From contig JAEWXC010000092.1 of the NCBI GenBank assembly GCA_023396115.1, positions 1-44,900 of the forward strand: a DNA stretch of 44,900 nt, given 5' to 3'. How positions within the stretch are numbered: position 1 is the first letter of the stretch; each line of letters starts with the position of its first letter. A program made the translations under genes and the position numbers. This DNA is from Actinomycetes bacterium. Its GTDB lineage: Bacteria; Actinomycetota; Actinomycetes; Propionibacteriales; Nocardioidaceae. Below the pieces are notes generated by a model. That model was given only the letters and a program-made list of their open reading frames with translations. It was not told where the DNA came from and searched no databases. Shown here in pieces: positions 24,635-33,894 of the stretch.

Positions 24635-25315
24635 TCAGGGGAGGTCGAGCCGGAACCGGGGAGCGGGGTCGTCGCACCCGAGCACCACGACGTTGCGCCC
24701 GGCCGTGGTACGTCGGGCGACCAGCAGACCGGCCTCCCGGGCGCCGTCGCCGGTGAGCACCACCGGCACCCGGCGGCCGCGCAGGTCGGGGGCCGGGTCG
24801 CAGGCGCGGGCGGTCTGGTTCAGCTGCTCGGCGTCGGCGGCGCTGTCCAGCGCCCGGACCACGTCGCGGCGCAGGTGGTCGGGATGGACGGTGGGAGCCC
24901 CGAAGGCATTCGTCAGCGCCGAGTCGGCCTCGTCGGAGTCGGCGTGCGCTCCTGCGTCCCCGTTCTCGCGCATCGAGGACATGGTGTCGCCGTTCTCCAG
25001 TGCGGCCTTCTCGTCGAGGGCCTCCCCGGCCGTCGAGCTGTCCGCCCCGGAGCCGGAGCCGCTGAGCACCTCCTGGGCGAGCACCGCCCCGACCACGCTG
25101 ACGGCCGCCACGGCGACGGCCGCCGCCACGCCGCGGCGCCAACGCAGCCGGGTGGGCGTGACGACGTTCCCGGGGGCGGGCTCGCTGCCGGGCGGCTCCT
25201 CGTGGGCCAACCGGGCCAGCGTGGCGTCGAGCCGGGCGGCCACGTCGGCGGGCACGGGGTCGGTGTGCCGGGCGTCGGCGAGGGCACGGCGGACGTCCTC
25301 GTGCTCGTCGGCCAC
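24635..25315 (-). CDS. putative membrane anti-sigma factor (sigM partner)
   Basis: A 226-residue protein. A cytoplasmic N-terminal region of about 55 residues (DEHEDVRRALADARHTDPVP) is followed by one membrane helix (GVAAAVAVAAVSVVGAVLA, about 62-80). An extracytoplasmic part carries an acidic low-complexity stretch and then a globular end with RACDPAPDLRGRRVPVVLTG. This layout and its place directly after sigM suggest an anti-sigma factor. There is no zinc-binding HxxxCxxC motif, so it is not of the ZAS type. GTG at 25315 is preceded by GGAGGA. The gap to sigM is 38 nt, implying co-transcription. The role is inferred from position and topology. Confidence 0.65.
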   Translation of the reverse strand: MADEHEDVRRALADARHTDPVPADVAARLDATLARLAHEEPPGSEPAPGNVVTPTRLRWRRGVAAAVAVAAVSVVGAVLAQEVLSGSGSGADSSTAGEALDEKAALENGDTMSSMRENGDAGAHADSDEADSALTNAFGAPTVHPDHLRRDVVRALDSAADAEQLNQTARACDPAPDLRGRRVPVVLTGDGAREAGLLVARRTTAGRNVVVLGCDDPAPRFRLDLP

Positions 25316-25353
25316 GGGTTCCTCCTCTGCTCTCGTGGGTGGTGCGGGCGGTG

Positions 25354-26040
25354 TCAGTCGGGGGTGTGCGGGCCGGGCGGTGGCCCGCGGGGACTCCTCG
25401 GGGATGGGACGGCCCGGGGATCGGGCCGGTTCCCGGGCGCGGGCGTGGTGCCGGTCTCACGCAGCCCGGCCAGGAGCACTGCCAGGCGGCTGCGTCCCCG
25501 GGCGCACCGGGACTTCACCGTGCCCTCGGCACAGCCCAGCACCTCGGCGGCCTCCCGGACCCCCATGCCCTCCATGTCGACCAGGACCAGCGCGGCCCGC
25601 TGCTCGGCCGGCAGGGTGCGCAGCGCCGCCAGCAGGGCCTCGCGCCGTTCGCTGCGCAGGGTCGCGTCCTCGGGGGGCTCGTCGCCCGAGACCAGCACCT
25701 TGCCGGCGGCGGAGGGCTCGTCCAGGTCGTCGGGCAGCGGGCGCGCGGCCCGCACCTTCTCCGACCGGACCCGGTCCAGGCAGGCGTTCACCACGACGCG
25801 GTGCAGCCACGTGGTGACCGCCGCGTCGCCACGGTAGGAACCGGCCCGCCGCCAGGCCGCCACCAGGGCGTCCTGGAGGCCGTCGGCGGCGTCCTCGGGG
25901 TTGCCCAGGGTGCGCAGGGCGACGGCCCACAGGCGGTCGCGGTGTCGGGCGAAGAGGATCCCGAAGGACTCGGTGTCGCCGGCGACGTGGTCGGCCATCA
26001 GCTCCTGGTCGGTGCGCGGGTCCTCGGGCGCCGCGCTCAC
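25354..26040 (-). CDS. sigM: ECF RNA polymerase sigma factor SigM
   Basis: A group 4 sigma factor of 228 residues. Region 2 (about 20-90) has GDTESFGILFARHRDRLWAV and AADGLQDALVAAWRRAGSY, with the -10 contacting helix. Region 4 (about 135-190) has LPAEQRAALVLVDMEGMGV and the helix-turn-helix VLGCAEGTVKSRCARGRSRL. The last 35 residues are Pro/Arg-rich. GTG at 26040 overlaps the stop of the pseudokinase gene (GTGA), so I reject the longer frame to 26115. Gene order DUF6049-murJ-kinase-sigM-anti-sigma-trxB-trxA parallels the mycobacterial sigM locus, which supports the name. Confidence 0.88.
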   Translation of the reverse strand: MSAAPEDPRTDQELMADHVAGDTESFGILFARHRDRLWAVALRTLGNPEDAADGLQDALVAAWRRAGSYRGDAAVTTWLHRVVVNACLDRVRSEKVRAARPLPDDLDEPSAAGKVLVSGDEPPEDATLRSERREALLAALRTLPAEQRAALVLVDMEGMGVREAAEVLGCAEGTVKSRCARGRSRLAVLLAGLRETGTTPAPGNRPDPRAVPSPRSPRGPPPGPHTPD

Positions 26041-28079
26041 GGGAGCGCCCGGACCACGACCTCGGCCACCCGGCCCCGGAACTGGCTGCCGTCGGGCGGC
26101 AGCTGGGTGAGCCACACGGTCACGTAGCGCCCCGCGGTGGCCGGCTCGAAGGTGAACCGCAGGGTCTTCGCGGCCACGCTGGTGCCGGCCGGTTCCAGAC
26201 CCTCGACGCTGGTGGGCGCCTCGTCGGTGAGGTACAGCGAGGCCCCGGTCGCGCCGCCCGCGACCTCGACCCGGACGTCGGTGACCTCGCGCTCGGTGCC
26301 CAGGTCGACGATGAGGCCCACGCCCTGCTTCAGGCCCGTCGGGCCCAGCTGCTGCAGGTAGCTGACGGTGGTCCAGACCGACTCGGGGTCGCCGTCGACG
26401 GCCAGCGGCGTGTCCGCGGGGTTCTCGCCGTCGGAGCCCTCGGGGTCGAAGTCCTGGGCGGTGGTGCCGGTGACGACCTCGGGCTGCTCGGCCTGCGGGG
26501 TGTCGCTGGAGGCGTCCTCACCCGGTGACGTGGCCGGCCCGCCCTGCCCGATCTGGTAGGCGGCGACCATGACCAGCGCGATCAGGGCGACCACCCCGAC
26601 CACGACGCCCAGCCGGAACCAGTTGCGCCCGGGGACGTCCTCGGCGACCTCGCCGGTGTGCTGCTGCCAGGGGATGAAGCCCGAGGAGGTGTCGGGGCGC
26701 TCCCAGGCCGCGGGCGCGGCGTCCTCGGCGACCGGGTGCCGGGGGCGGCGGACCGGCTCGCCGGGCTCCGGGTCGGGGGCGAACAGCGGCCGTGCTGCCG
26801 GCTCGGGCAGGTCGGGCGGCGGCGGGGCCGTGGTGGGGCGCGGGGAGAGCCAGGTGCCGACGTCGGACATCGAGTCGTCGAAGACCGGGACGCCGGCCTG
26901 GGTGGCGTCGCCGTCCACGACGGGGGTCGCGACGGGGGTCGCGACGGTTGCGTCACCGGTGTCAGGGGAATCGGGGGTGGGCTCGGGTTCCTCGACCGCG
27001 GGCAGCACCGCCCCGGCGACTGTCGCCTCCGGGTCGGCCTCCGGATCGGTCTCCGGATCGGTCTCGGCTGCGGGCTCCGGGTCGACCACGGGATCCGGCT
27101 CCTCGTCACGGGTGTCGGACTGACCCGCACCCGCCGCAGCCGGCACGGGCACGGGGGGACCGGGGGGAACGGCGAGCCGGACCTCGGTCGGGGCGTCGGC
27201 CGGGACCTCCTCGGTCTCCGGCGCGGCGTCCTCGCCGGTGTGGCCGTGCCCGGCGGCCGGTGCCATCCGCCCGATCCGGGGCAGCACCGTGGTGCCCGGG
27301 TCGTGCCCGGCGCCGATGAAGTCGCGCAGGTGGGCCGCCATCCCGGCGGCGGTGCGCAGGTCGTGCGGGCCCGGGCGGTGGCGGCCGTCGGCGTAGGGGT
27401 TGAGCACCACGTCGCACAGCAGGTCCAGCTGCCGGGGGATCCCGGCCCGGACCTGGCGGGGACGCAGCAGCGTGCCCTGCTCGGTGGGGGCGGCCTTCAC
27501 CCCGGAGGAGGAGACGCCGGGCCAGCGCCCGGTCAGCGCGGCGTAGAGCACCCCGGCCAGGTCCACCACGTCGGTGGAGCGTCGGCCCGGGGGCAGCCCG
27601 TGCAGCGCGGCGTCGACACCGAACCCGATCACCCGGACCTGTCCGGCCCGGTCGAGCAGCACGTTCTCGGGCACCAGCCGGCCGTGCGCCATCCCCGCCG
27701 CGTGGGCACCGGCGAGGGTCTCGGCGACCTCGGCCACCACCCAGGCGGCGTGCCGGGCCTCGAGCGGGCCCTCGTTGGCCAGCAGCGTGTCGAGCGAGAC
27801 GCCCTCGCCCCACTCGTTGACCACGTAGCAGAGCGGACCGGAGCTGTCGGCGTCCAGGACCCGCAGCAGGTGGCGGTCGGAGAACCGGGCGGAGCGGCGG
27901 GCCGCGGTCATCAGCGGCTCGGTGCGGGGGTCGTCGGCGGCCATCAGGTGCAGGGCCACCGGACGCGCCAGGATCGAGTCGTAGGCGCGCCAGAACCGGC
28001 CGCCCGCGGTCTCGGCCAGCAGGTCGACGAGCCGGTACCGGTCGGCGAGGACGTCACCGGCACGCAGCACGTGGGGCAT
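26037..28079 (-). CDS. membrane pseudokinase (MviN-associated kinase-like protein)
   Basis: A 680-residue protein. Residues about 5-265 have a Ser/Thr-kinase fold (AGDVLADRYRLVDLLAE at the start), but the catalytic elements are lost. The usual Lys is replaced in PVALHLMAADD, the HRD motif reads HGR (MAHGRLVPENVLL, near 130) and DFG reads GFG (VRVIGFGVD, near 150). A long Pro/Glu/Asp-rich linker (about 280-480) leads to one membrane helix (VVVGVVALIALVMVAAYQIG, near 497). The outer domain (about 545-680) resembles an F5/8C/jelly-roll fold with WTTVSYLQQLG and VDLGTEREVTDVRVE. In mycobacteria the equivalent domains are fused to MurJ in MviN, whose pseudokinase recruits FhaA after PknB phosphorylation. 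ATG at 28079 follows GGAGGAG. Confidence 0.82.
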   Translation of the reverse strand: MPHVLRAGDVLADRYRLVDLLAETAGGRFWRAYDSILARPVALHLMAADDPRTEPLMTAARRSARFSDRHLLRVLDADSSGPLCYVVNEWGEGVSLDTLLANEGPLEARHAAWVVAEVAETLAGAHAAGMAHGRLVPENVLLDRAGQVRVIGFGVDAALHGLPPGRRSTDVVDLAGVLYAALTGRWPGVSSSGVKAAPTEQGTLLRPRQVRAGIPRQLDLLCDVVLNPYADGRHRPGPHDLRTAAGMAAHLRDFIGAGHDPGTTVLPRIGRMAPAAGHGHTGEDAAPETEEVPADAPTEVRLAVPPGPPVPVPAAAGAGQSDTRDEEPDPVVDPEPAAETDPETDPEADPEATVAGAVLPAVEEPEPTPDSPDTGDATVATPVATPVVDGDATQAGVPVFDDSMSDVGTWLSPRPTTAPPPPDLPEPAARPLFAPDPEPGEPVRRPRHPVAEDAAPAAWERPDTSSGFIPWQQHTGEVAEDVPGRNWFRLGVVVGVVALIALVMVAAYQIGQGGPATSPGEDASSDTPQAEQPEVVTGTTAQDFDPEGSDGENPADTPLAVDGDPESVWTTVSYLQQLGPTGLKQGVGLIVDLGTEREVTDVRVEVAGGATGASLYLTDEAPTSVEGLEPAGTSVAAKTLRFTFEPATAGRYVTVWLTQLPPDGSQFRGRVAEVVVRALP

Positions 28080-28209
28080 CGGCTCCTCCTCCCTGCGGTC
28101 GGGCGCGTGGGGCCATCGTAGGGCCCCACAGGCTCGGGCCGAGGGCACCGACGCGCTGCGGGCGGTGGCGGGTCGTGGGGAACGGGTCGGGCAGGCTCCG
28201 GGCGGCCGG

Positions 28210-29928
28210 TCAGCGCCGCTGGAGCCGTCGGCGCAGCGGCCCGGCGAACCGGTCCAGCACGGTCGTCACCTCGGTGATCCGGGTCAGCCGGGCAGCCAGC
28301 ACAAAGACGACCAGGCCGACCACCCCGGCGCACGCGCCGCGCAGCAGCGCCGAGACCCACGCGTCGGAGTCGAGCAGCAGACCGACCAGCTGGGCGGTGC
28401 CGAACGCCGCCGCGGCGGTGCACAGCAGCGCGACCAGCATCCGCACCGCGAACCGGACGGTGGCGGCGTCCCCCAGGTCGCCGGTGGTCCGGCGCAGCAC
28501 CGCGTAGGAGAGCAGCGAGCCCACCGCGTAGGCACCGACGTAGGCCAGCACCAGACGGGGCGCGGTCTGGGTCGGGGTCGCACCGTGCACCAGCACGAGG
28601 GCCAGCATCACGTTGGTGGTGGCCACGACCACCTGGATCCAGAAGACCGTCCGGGTCTGCTCCAGGGCGTAGAACCCGCGCAGCATCACGTAGTGGACGG
28701 TGAAGAAGAGCAGCCCGGGCGCGAACGTGGCCAGGGACGGGGCGAACGACTGCCAGTTCTCCGAGCCCGCGCCGAAGCCCCAGATCACCCGGGACACGTC
28801 GCTGGCCACCACCGGCAGCAGCACCACGAACGGCGCCACCACGACCAGGGCGCCGCGCAGCGTGGACCCGACCGTCCGGCCCAGGTCGGCGAGCCGGTCG
28901 TCGGCGGCCAGCCTGGACAGCCGCGGCAGCACCGCGGTGGCCAGGGAGACGGTGATGATCGAGTGCGGCACCATCACGATCAGGAACGCGTTGGAGTACA
29001 CCGTGTACCCGGTGCCCTCGGGGTCGGCGGCGGTGCCGGAGGAGGCCAGCCGGACCACCACGGTGTAGGCGATCTGGTTGACCACCACGAAGAGCACGGT
29101 CCACATGCCCAGGCGCAACGTGTGGCCCAGGCCGGAGTCGCGGAAGTCGAAGCGCGGGCGGTAGCGGAACCCGGCCTTGCGCAGGTAGGGCAGCAGCACC
29201 AGGAACTGCACCGCGATGCCGGCGGTCGAGCCCAGACCGAGCAGGAGCTCCTGGCCGGGCGTGTACGGGCCCACCAGCTCCGCGCCCCGGGCCGGGCCGA
29301 AGACGACCAGGTAGACCACCAGCACCGCCACCGAGATGACGTTGTTGGCGATCGGGGCCCACATCATCGGACCGAACCGGCCGCGGGCGTTGAGGACCTG
29401 CCCGACCAGCACGAACATGCCGTAGAAGAAGACTTGCGGCAGGCAGAACCGGGCGAACGCGACCACGGAGTCGACGTGGGCCTGACGCTCCGGGGCGTCG
29501 AAGTCGGAGTCCAGGAAGAGCTGCATCACCCACGGCGCGGCCACGACCAGCACCACCGTGACCACCAGCAGGAACAACCCGGCCAGGGTCACCAGCCGCT
29601 GGGCGTAGGCGTTGCCGCCGTCGGCGTCGTGGGTCATCGCCCGGACCAGCTGGGGCACCAGCACGGCGTTGAAGATGCCGCCCGCGACCAAGATGTAGAC
29701 CATGTTCGGCACGGTGTTGGCCAGGTTGAACAGGTCGGCGTGCAGCACCCCGCCGAGCGCGGCGACCAGCAGGGCCGAGCGCAGGAACCCGGAGAGCCGG
29801 GAGAACGTGGTGCCGGCGGCCATCAGCAACGTCGAGCCAGCGACCCGGCGGGCCGAGGACTCGTCGTCGAGGTGGCTGGTGTCGCTCGGTGCGGTCGCGT
29901 CGGCGGGCGCCTGGTCGTCACGGGTCAC
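28210..29928 (-). CDS. murJ: lipid II flippase MurJ (MviN)
   Basis: Flips the cell-wall precursor lipid II across the cytoplasmic membrane. The 572 residues hold about 14 membrane helices, starting with STLLMAAGTTFSRLSGFLRS, the conserved first MurJ helix with its Arg-rich loop. GGIFNAVLVPQLVRAM, RFGPMMWAPIANNVISV and VMVPHSIITVSLATAVLPRL are further MOP-superfamily MurJ motifs. The N-terminal 27 residues are a soluble tail. GTG at 29928 overlaps the DUF6049 stop by 4 nt (GTGA). It stands apart from the pseudokinase gene by 130 nt, unlike the fused mycobacterial form. Confidence 0.95.
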   Translation of the reverse strand: MTRDDQAPADATAPSDTSHLDDESSARRVAGSTLLMAAGTTFSRLSGFLRSALLVAALGGVLHADLFNLANTVPNMVYILVAGGIFNAVLVPQLVRAMTHDADGGNAYAQRLVTLAGLFLLVVTVVLVVAAPWVMQLFLDSDFDAPERQAHVDSVVAFARFCLPQVFFYGMFVLVGQVLNARGRFGPMMWAPIANNVISVAVLVVYLVVFGPARGAELVGPYTPGQELLLGLGSTAGIAVQFLVLLPYLRKAGFRYRPRFDFRDSGLGHTLRLGMWTVLFVVVNQIAYTVVVRLASSGTAADPEGTGYTVYSNAFLIVMVPHSIITVSLATAVLPRLSRLAADDRLADLGRTVGSTLRGALVVVAPFVVLLPVVASDVSRVIWGFGAGSENWQSFAPSLATFAPGLLFFTVHYVMLRGFYALEQTRTVFWIQVVVATTNVMLALVLVHGATPTQTAPRLVLAYVGAYAVGSLLSYAVLRRTTGDLGDAATVRFAVRMLVALLCTAAAAFGTAQLVGLLLDSDAWVSALLRGACAGVVGLVVFVLAARLTRITEVTTVLDRFAGPLRRRLQRR

Positions 29929-32210
29929 GGGCGGGGCTCGTCCTCGGGGGTCGGGGTCTCGGGTTCGTCGGCCTCGGCTTCGTCGGTCGCGGGCAGCACC
30001 GCCCGGGCCCGGCGCCAGCGGCGCAGCAGCCGGGCGATGATCGCGCCGAAGAGCAGCACCGCGCCGGCGCCCATGATCAGCCAGATCACGTCGCTGACCT
30101 GGGCGGCCCGCAGCGGGATCTCGACCCGGGCGCCCAGGGAGGTGCCGCGGGTGTCGGTGACGTGCAGCCGCACCCGGTGCACGCCCAGCTCGCTGCTCTC
30201 GGCGCGGAAGCGGACGGTGGAGCGTCCGCCGGCGGCGATGCGGACCGGGTCGTGCTCCTCGAGCTGCAGGTCGGAGTCGGTGCTGGCGCGCAGCTCCACC
30301 TCGACCGGCACCGGCAGGTCGTTGATCACGGTGGCCTGGAAGTGGCCGGAGTCGCTGGAGAGGATCACCCGGCGCGGTGCGTCGATCCGCACGCTGCCCA
30401 GCAGCCCGCTCACCTCGCGGCGGGTCGCCTCGGTCGCCACCCGGGCGGCCGCGGGCCGCGCGCCGGGAGTCTGCGAGACCGAGCGGAGTGCCCGACGGGC
30501 CGCTGCGGGCGGGAGCGTCGAGGCGTCGCCGACCACCCGGCCCAGGGTGCGGCTGGTGCTGAGCAGCCGCTGCGCGGTCACGAACGAGAGCGACCCGATC
30601 TCCCGGGCGGCCTGGTCGGCGGAGTAGGCCACGTCGGAGGCCGCTACCTCGGTACCGCCGGTGCGGGTGGCGTCCAGCGCCTCCCAGCTCAGCCAGGGCT
30701 GGTCCAGGGCGTCGACGAACTCGTCGGGGTCGTGCGGCACCCAGCCGTCGGGGAGCCGGACCACCAGCTCCTCGGCACCGGCGGCCCGGCGGGCGGCGGC
30801 CTCGCTGAGGATCCGCTGCTGCACGCCGAGGTCGTCGTCGGTGCCGAGCGGGTCGGTCCGGCCGTCGGTGACCGCGTCGTCGTAGAGCACCACCGGCACG
30901 CTGCCGACCCGGGCGCGGGTGTCGGCCGCCTCGTCGGCGACCGCACCGTCCTCCAGCAGCGCCACCGGCACCGGGGCGTCGTCGGCGGGGGTGAGCGCCG
31001 CGGGACGCAGCCGCCCGTCACGTCCGGTGCGGACCGGGGTGCCGCCGAGGTCGAAGCGTTCCAGGGTCCGTGCGCTGCGGTTGGTCGCCTCGGCCAGCAG
31101 CGGACTGTTCTGCTGCACCGCGGCCGAGACGTCGGGGTCGCCCCACGGCAGCGCCAGGATCTCGCCGTCGTCGAGCACCGCCAGGGCCCGGGCCAGCCAG
31201 CCGCGGGCGGCCTCCGCGGCGGCCCGGTCCACCTCGGAGAGCTCCTCGGGCAGCTGCTCGCCGAGCTCGTCGGGCAGGGGCTCGGCGCGGGCGTCGGCTG
31301 AGGTCAGGGCGTCGGTGGGGGTGGGTGTCTCGGTGGGGGTGGGGTCCGGCTCGGGGGCGGTGAGCTCGGGCACCGCGTTGCCGGTGGCGAGCGTCTCGAC
31401 CGCCTCCAGCAGGGCCGGGTCGAGCAGCCAGGTGACCTGCCGGCCGGGGCGTTGCAGGTCGAGCAGGTCGTACAGGTCCCCACCGGGGGAGAGCAGCCGG
31501 TGCCAGGCCGAGGGGTCGGCGATCCGGCCGTCGTCGTCGAGGGCGACCGCGCGGCGCAGCGGCACCACCAGGTGTGACTCGAGGGCGCGCCGGTTGGGGC
31601 GGGCCACGACCGGCAGCAGCATCCGTCCGCGCCCCTCGGCGACGTCGTCGCGGGCCTCGGGCCCGTCGCCCAGGGCGTGCACCGCCAGCCACCAGGTGCC
31701 GTCGGTGTCGGGGATGTTGAGCTCGGAGCGGGGGACCTTGATCGAGAACGACTCGCTGGCGCCCGGGGCGAGCTCGGCGACGGTGTCGAACGTTCCCGGG
31801 GTGACGATCCGGGTGCCGATCGGGGCGTCCGCGGCGGTCGCGGTGGCCTCGGCGATCGGGTCGTCACCGGCGAGCGGGCCGGTGGGCTCCAGCACGTGCA
31901 GGTTGATGCTGCGGTAGGTGTCGCGGCTGGTGTTGGTGACGGTGCCTCGGATCCGGACCGGTCCGTTGCCGGTCAGCACCGCGGGGACGATCCGCTCGAT
32001 CCGCACCTGCAGCGGGTCCTGCGGGGCGGTGGCCAGGGCAGCCGCGGCATCCGGGGCCCCGGGCGTCTGCGCCCCGGGCTGCAGGGCCGGCGAGAAGGCC
32101 CAGGTCAGGGCGGTGACCAGGACCGCCACCAGTGCCGTGCGGGTCGCCGCCGACGTCAGCCCGCCGCGCCGACCGGGGTCGGGGCAGAGGAGAGGGGGGA
32201 CACCGGGCAC
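29925..32210 (-). CDS. DUF6049 family secreted/membrane protein
   Basis: A 761-residue envelope protein. An N-terminal signal or anchor segment (TALVAVLVTALTWAFSP, about 18-34) is followed by a beta-rich outer region (PLQVRIERIVPAVLTGNGPV; RGTVTNTSRDTYRSINL; SFSIKVPRSELNI) and a central region with TWLLDPALLEAV and several Thr/Pro/Glu stretches. A late Ig-like part (SDSGHFQATVINDLPVPVEV) precedes a C-terminal helix (VIWLIMGAGAVLLFGAII) and a short acidic cytoplasmic tail. DUF6049 proteins sit upstream of murJ across actinobacteria and probably serve the envelope; the function is unknown. GTG at 32210 is chosen because TATCCT lies 6 nt ahead and no ribosome-binding site exists. The frame is open far upstream but would run into the divergent nucleotidyltransferase gene. 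Confidence 0.82.
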   Translation of the reverse strand: MPGVPPLLCPDPGRRGGLTSAATRTALVAVLVTALTWAFSPALQPGAQTPGAPDAAAALATAPQDPLQVRIERIVPAVLTGNGPVRIRGTVTNTSRDTYRSINLHVLEPTGPLAGDDPIAEATATAADAPIGTRIVTPGTFDTVAELAPGASESFSIKVPRSELNIPDTDGTWWLAVHALGDGPEARDDVAEGRGRMLLPVVARPNRRALESHLVVPLRRAVALDDDGRIADPSAWHRLLSPGGDLYDLLDLQRPGRQVTWLLDPALLEAVETLATGNAVPELTAPEPDPTPTETPTPTDALTSADARAEPLPDELGEQLPEELSEVDRAAAEAARGWLARALAVLDDGEILALPWGDPDVSAAVQQNSPLLAEATNRSARTLERFDLGGTPVRTGRDGRLRPAALTPADDAPVPVALLEDGAVADEAADTRARVGSVPVVLYDDAVTDGRTDPLGTDDDLGVQQRILSEAAARRAAGAEELVVRLPDGWVPHDPDEFVDALDQPWLSWEALDATRTGGTEVAASDVAYSADQAAREIGSLSFVTAQRLLSTSRTLGRVVGDASTLPPAAARRALRSVSQTPGARPAAARVATEATRREVSGLLGSVRIDAPRRVILSSDSGHFQATVINDLPVPVEVELRASTDSDLQLEEHDPVRIAAGGRSTVRFRAESSELGVHRVRLHVTDTRGTSLGARVEIPLRAAQVSDVIWLIMGAGAVLLFGAIIARLLRRWRRARAVLPATDEAEADEPETPTPEDEPRP

Positions 32211-32311
32211 GGAGCGAGGATACGTGCGTGTGCGCAGCAGTGCCGCCCCCGCGCGGGGGCCGGCCCCGTCGTCGGCTCCTGCCGAGGCGGCGCCCGGACA
32301 CTCCGGTGCCC

Positions 32312-32317
32312 TAGAAT
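32312..32317 (+). promoter_or_regulatory. -10 box (TAGAAT) of a leaderless promoter
   Basis: TAGAAT ends 8 nt before the nucleotidyltransferase GTG with no ribosome-binding site in between, so the message probably begins at the start codon. On the opposite strand the DUF6049 gene has TATCCT (32222..32217) 6 nt before its GTG. Confidence 0.6.
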
Positions 32318-32325
32318 CCTCCGTC

Positions 32326-33810
32326 GTGTCCGACGCCCAGAACGAGCCCACTCCGCTGACCGTGGTCGAGGTCCAGCGACGGGTCGCGACCGAGCTCGAC
32401 CGGATCGGTGGCGTCATCGACGAGCTGGGTGCCCGGTGGGCCGCCGCGGGCGAGGAGCTCGCCCTGGTCGGCGGGCCGGTCCGGGACGCCATGCTCGGCC
32501 GGCTGCAGAACGACCTGGACTTCACCACCTCGGCCCGTCCGGAGGTCACCGAGCGGCTGCTCAAGGGCTGGGCCGACGCGACCTGGGACATGGGCCGGGC
32601 CTTCGGCACCATCGGCTGCCGCAAGGGCGAGTGGCAGGTGGAGATCACCACCTACCGCGCCGAGACCTACGACCCCGACTCCCGCAAGCCCGAGGTCGAC
32701 TTCGGTGACTCGCTCGCCGGGGACCTGGGTCGCCGCGACTTCACCGTGAACTCGATGGCCGTGCGGGTGCCCGGCCGGGAGTTCGAGGACCCGTTCGGGG
32801 GCGTGGTCGACCTGGCGCACCGGGTGCTGCGCACCCCGGGCCGCCCCGAGGACTCCTTCTCCGACGACCCGCTGCGGATGATGCGCGCGGCCCGGTTCGC
32901 CGCCCAGCTCGGCTTCGACGTGGCCCCCGAGGTGGTGGCGGCGATGACCGCGATGGCCGGACGGATCGAGATCATCTCCGCCGAGCGGGTACGCGACGAG
33001 CTGGTCAAGCTGGTCTGCGCGCCCCACCCGCGCCGGGGTCTGGCGCTGCTGGTGGAGACCGGCCTGGCCGAGCACGTGCTGCCCGAGCTGCCGGCGCTGC
33101 GCCTGGAGCGCGACGAGCACCACCGGCACAAGGACGTCTACGAGCACACCCTCACCGTGCTGGAGCAGGCCATCGACCTCGAGCACCGCCTCGGCAACGG
33201 ACCCGACTTCACGGTCCGGTTCGCCTCGTTGATGCACGACGTCGGCAAGCCCCGCACCCGCCGGTTCGTCGACAACGGCACCGTCACCTTCCACCACCAC
33301 GACGTGGTCGGGGCCAAGATGACCCGCAAGCGGATGAAGGCGCTGCGCTTCTCCAACGACGAGACCGACGCGGTCTGCAAGCTGGTCGAGCTGCACCTGC
33401 GCTTCCACGGGTACGGGTCGGGCGAGTGGACCGACTCGGCGGTGCGCCGGTACGTCCGCGACGCGGGCGACCAGGTGGAGCGGTTGCACATCCTCACCCG
33501 CGCCGACTGCACCACCCGGAACAAGCGCAAGGCCACCCGGTTGAGCCGTACCTACGACTCGTTGGAGGCCCGGATCGCGGAGCTGTCCGAGGCCGAGGAG
33601 CTGGCTGCGGTCCGCCCCGACCTGGACGGCAACCAGATCATGGAGATCCTCGGTGTCGGCCCGGGCCGCCAGGTGGGCAACGCCTACAAGTTCCTGCTCG
33701 AGCTGCGCCTCGACGAGGGCCCGCAGACGCCGGAGCAGGCCGAGGCCGCGCTGCGGGCCTGGTGGGAGGAACAGCGGGACGAGCAGCCGGACGCGCAGTC
33801 GCGGGACTGA
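32326..33810 (+). CDS. cca: CCA tRNA nucleotidyltransferase (PcnA/Cca type)
   Basis: A class II nucleotidyltransferase of 494 residues that adds CCA to, or repairs CCA on, tRNA 3' ends. The head motif GGPVRDAMLGRLQNDLDFTT (near 47) has the G-G-x-V-R-D signature and the catalytic DLD. GRRDFTVNSMAVRV (near 138) and the RRDFTxN and ERVRDELVKL motifs follow. An HD domain, with LMHDVGKPRTRRF near 300, gives likely phosphohydrolase activity. The GTG at 32326 reads SDAQNEPTPLTVVEVQ; the longer upstream frame overlaps the DUF6049 gene and is rejected. Both tRNAs at the left edge already encode CCA, so repair is a likely role here. A NUDIX gene often found divergent from it is absent. Confidence 0.93.
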   Translation: MSDAQNEPTPLTVVEVQRRVATELDRIGGVIDELGARWAAAGEELALVGGPVRDAMLGRLQNDLDFTTSARPEVTERLLKGWADATWDMGRAFGTIGCRKGEWQVEITTYRAETYDPDSRKPEVDFGDSLAGDLGRRDFTVNSMAVRVPGREFEDPFGGVVDLAHRVLRTPGRPEDSFSDDPLRMMRAARFAAQLGFDVAPEVVAAMTAMAGRIEIISAERVRDELVKLVCAPHPRRGLALLVETGLAEHVLPELPALRLERDEHHRHKDVYEHTLTVLEQAIDLEHRLGNGPDFTVRFASLMHDVGKPRTRRFVDNGTVTFHHHDVVGAKMTRKRMKALRFSNDETDAVCKLVELHLRFHGYGSGEWTDSAVRRYVRDAGDQVERLHILTRADCTTRNKRKATRLSRTYDSLEARIAELSEAEELAAVRPDLDGNQIMEILGVGPGRQVGNAYKFLLELRLDEGPQTPEQAEAALRAWWEEQRDEQPDAQSRD

Positions 33811-33894
33811 CCCCGCGCCGGGTGGTCCCGGCCGGTACCGACCTGCGGACGTGGCCCGTGCGCCGGCGCCCGGGCTGCGCCTAGGCTGACCGGC

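Noticed and set aside
24534..25460. Apparent 309-residue N-terminal extension of trxB
   Set aside because: Overlaps the anti-sigma gene and the sigM end, and is Arg/Pro-rich junk; TrxB starts naturally at MSEQVRNVIIIG.
28165..30627. 820-codon open frame on the plus strand opposite murJ and DUF6049
   Set aside because: His/Gln/Gly-rich antisense frame with no ribosome-binding site; both real genes are intact on the other strand.
32211..32325. NUDIX hydrolase gene expected between DUF6049 and the nucleotidyltransferase
   Set aside because: Only 115 nt separate the two divergent genes, so the NUDIX gene often found here in relatives is absent from this spot.
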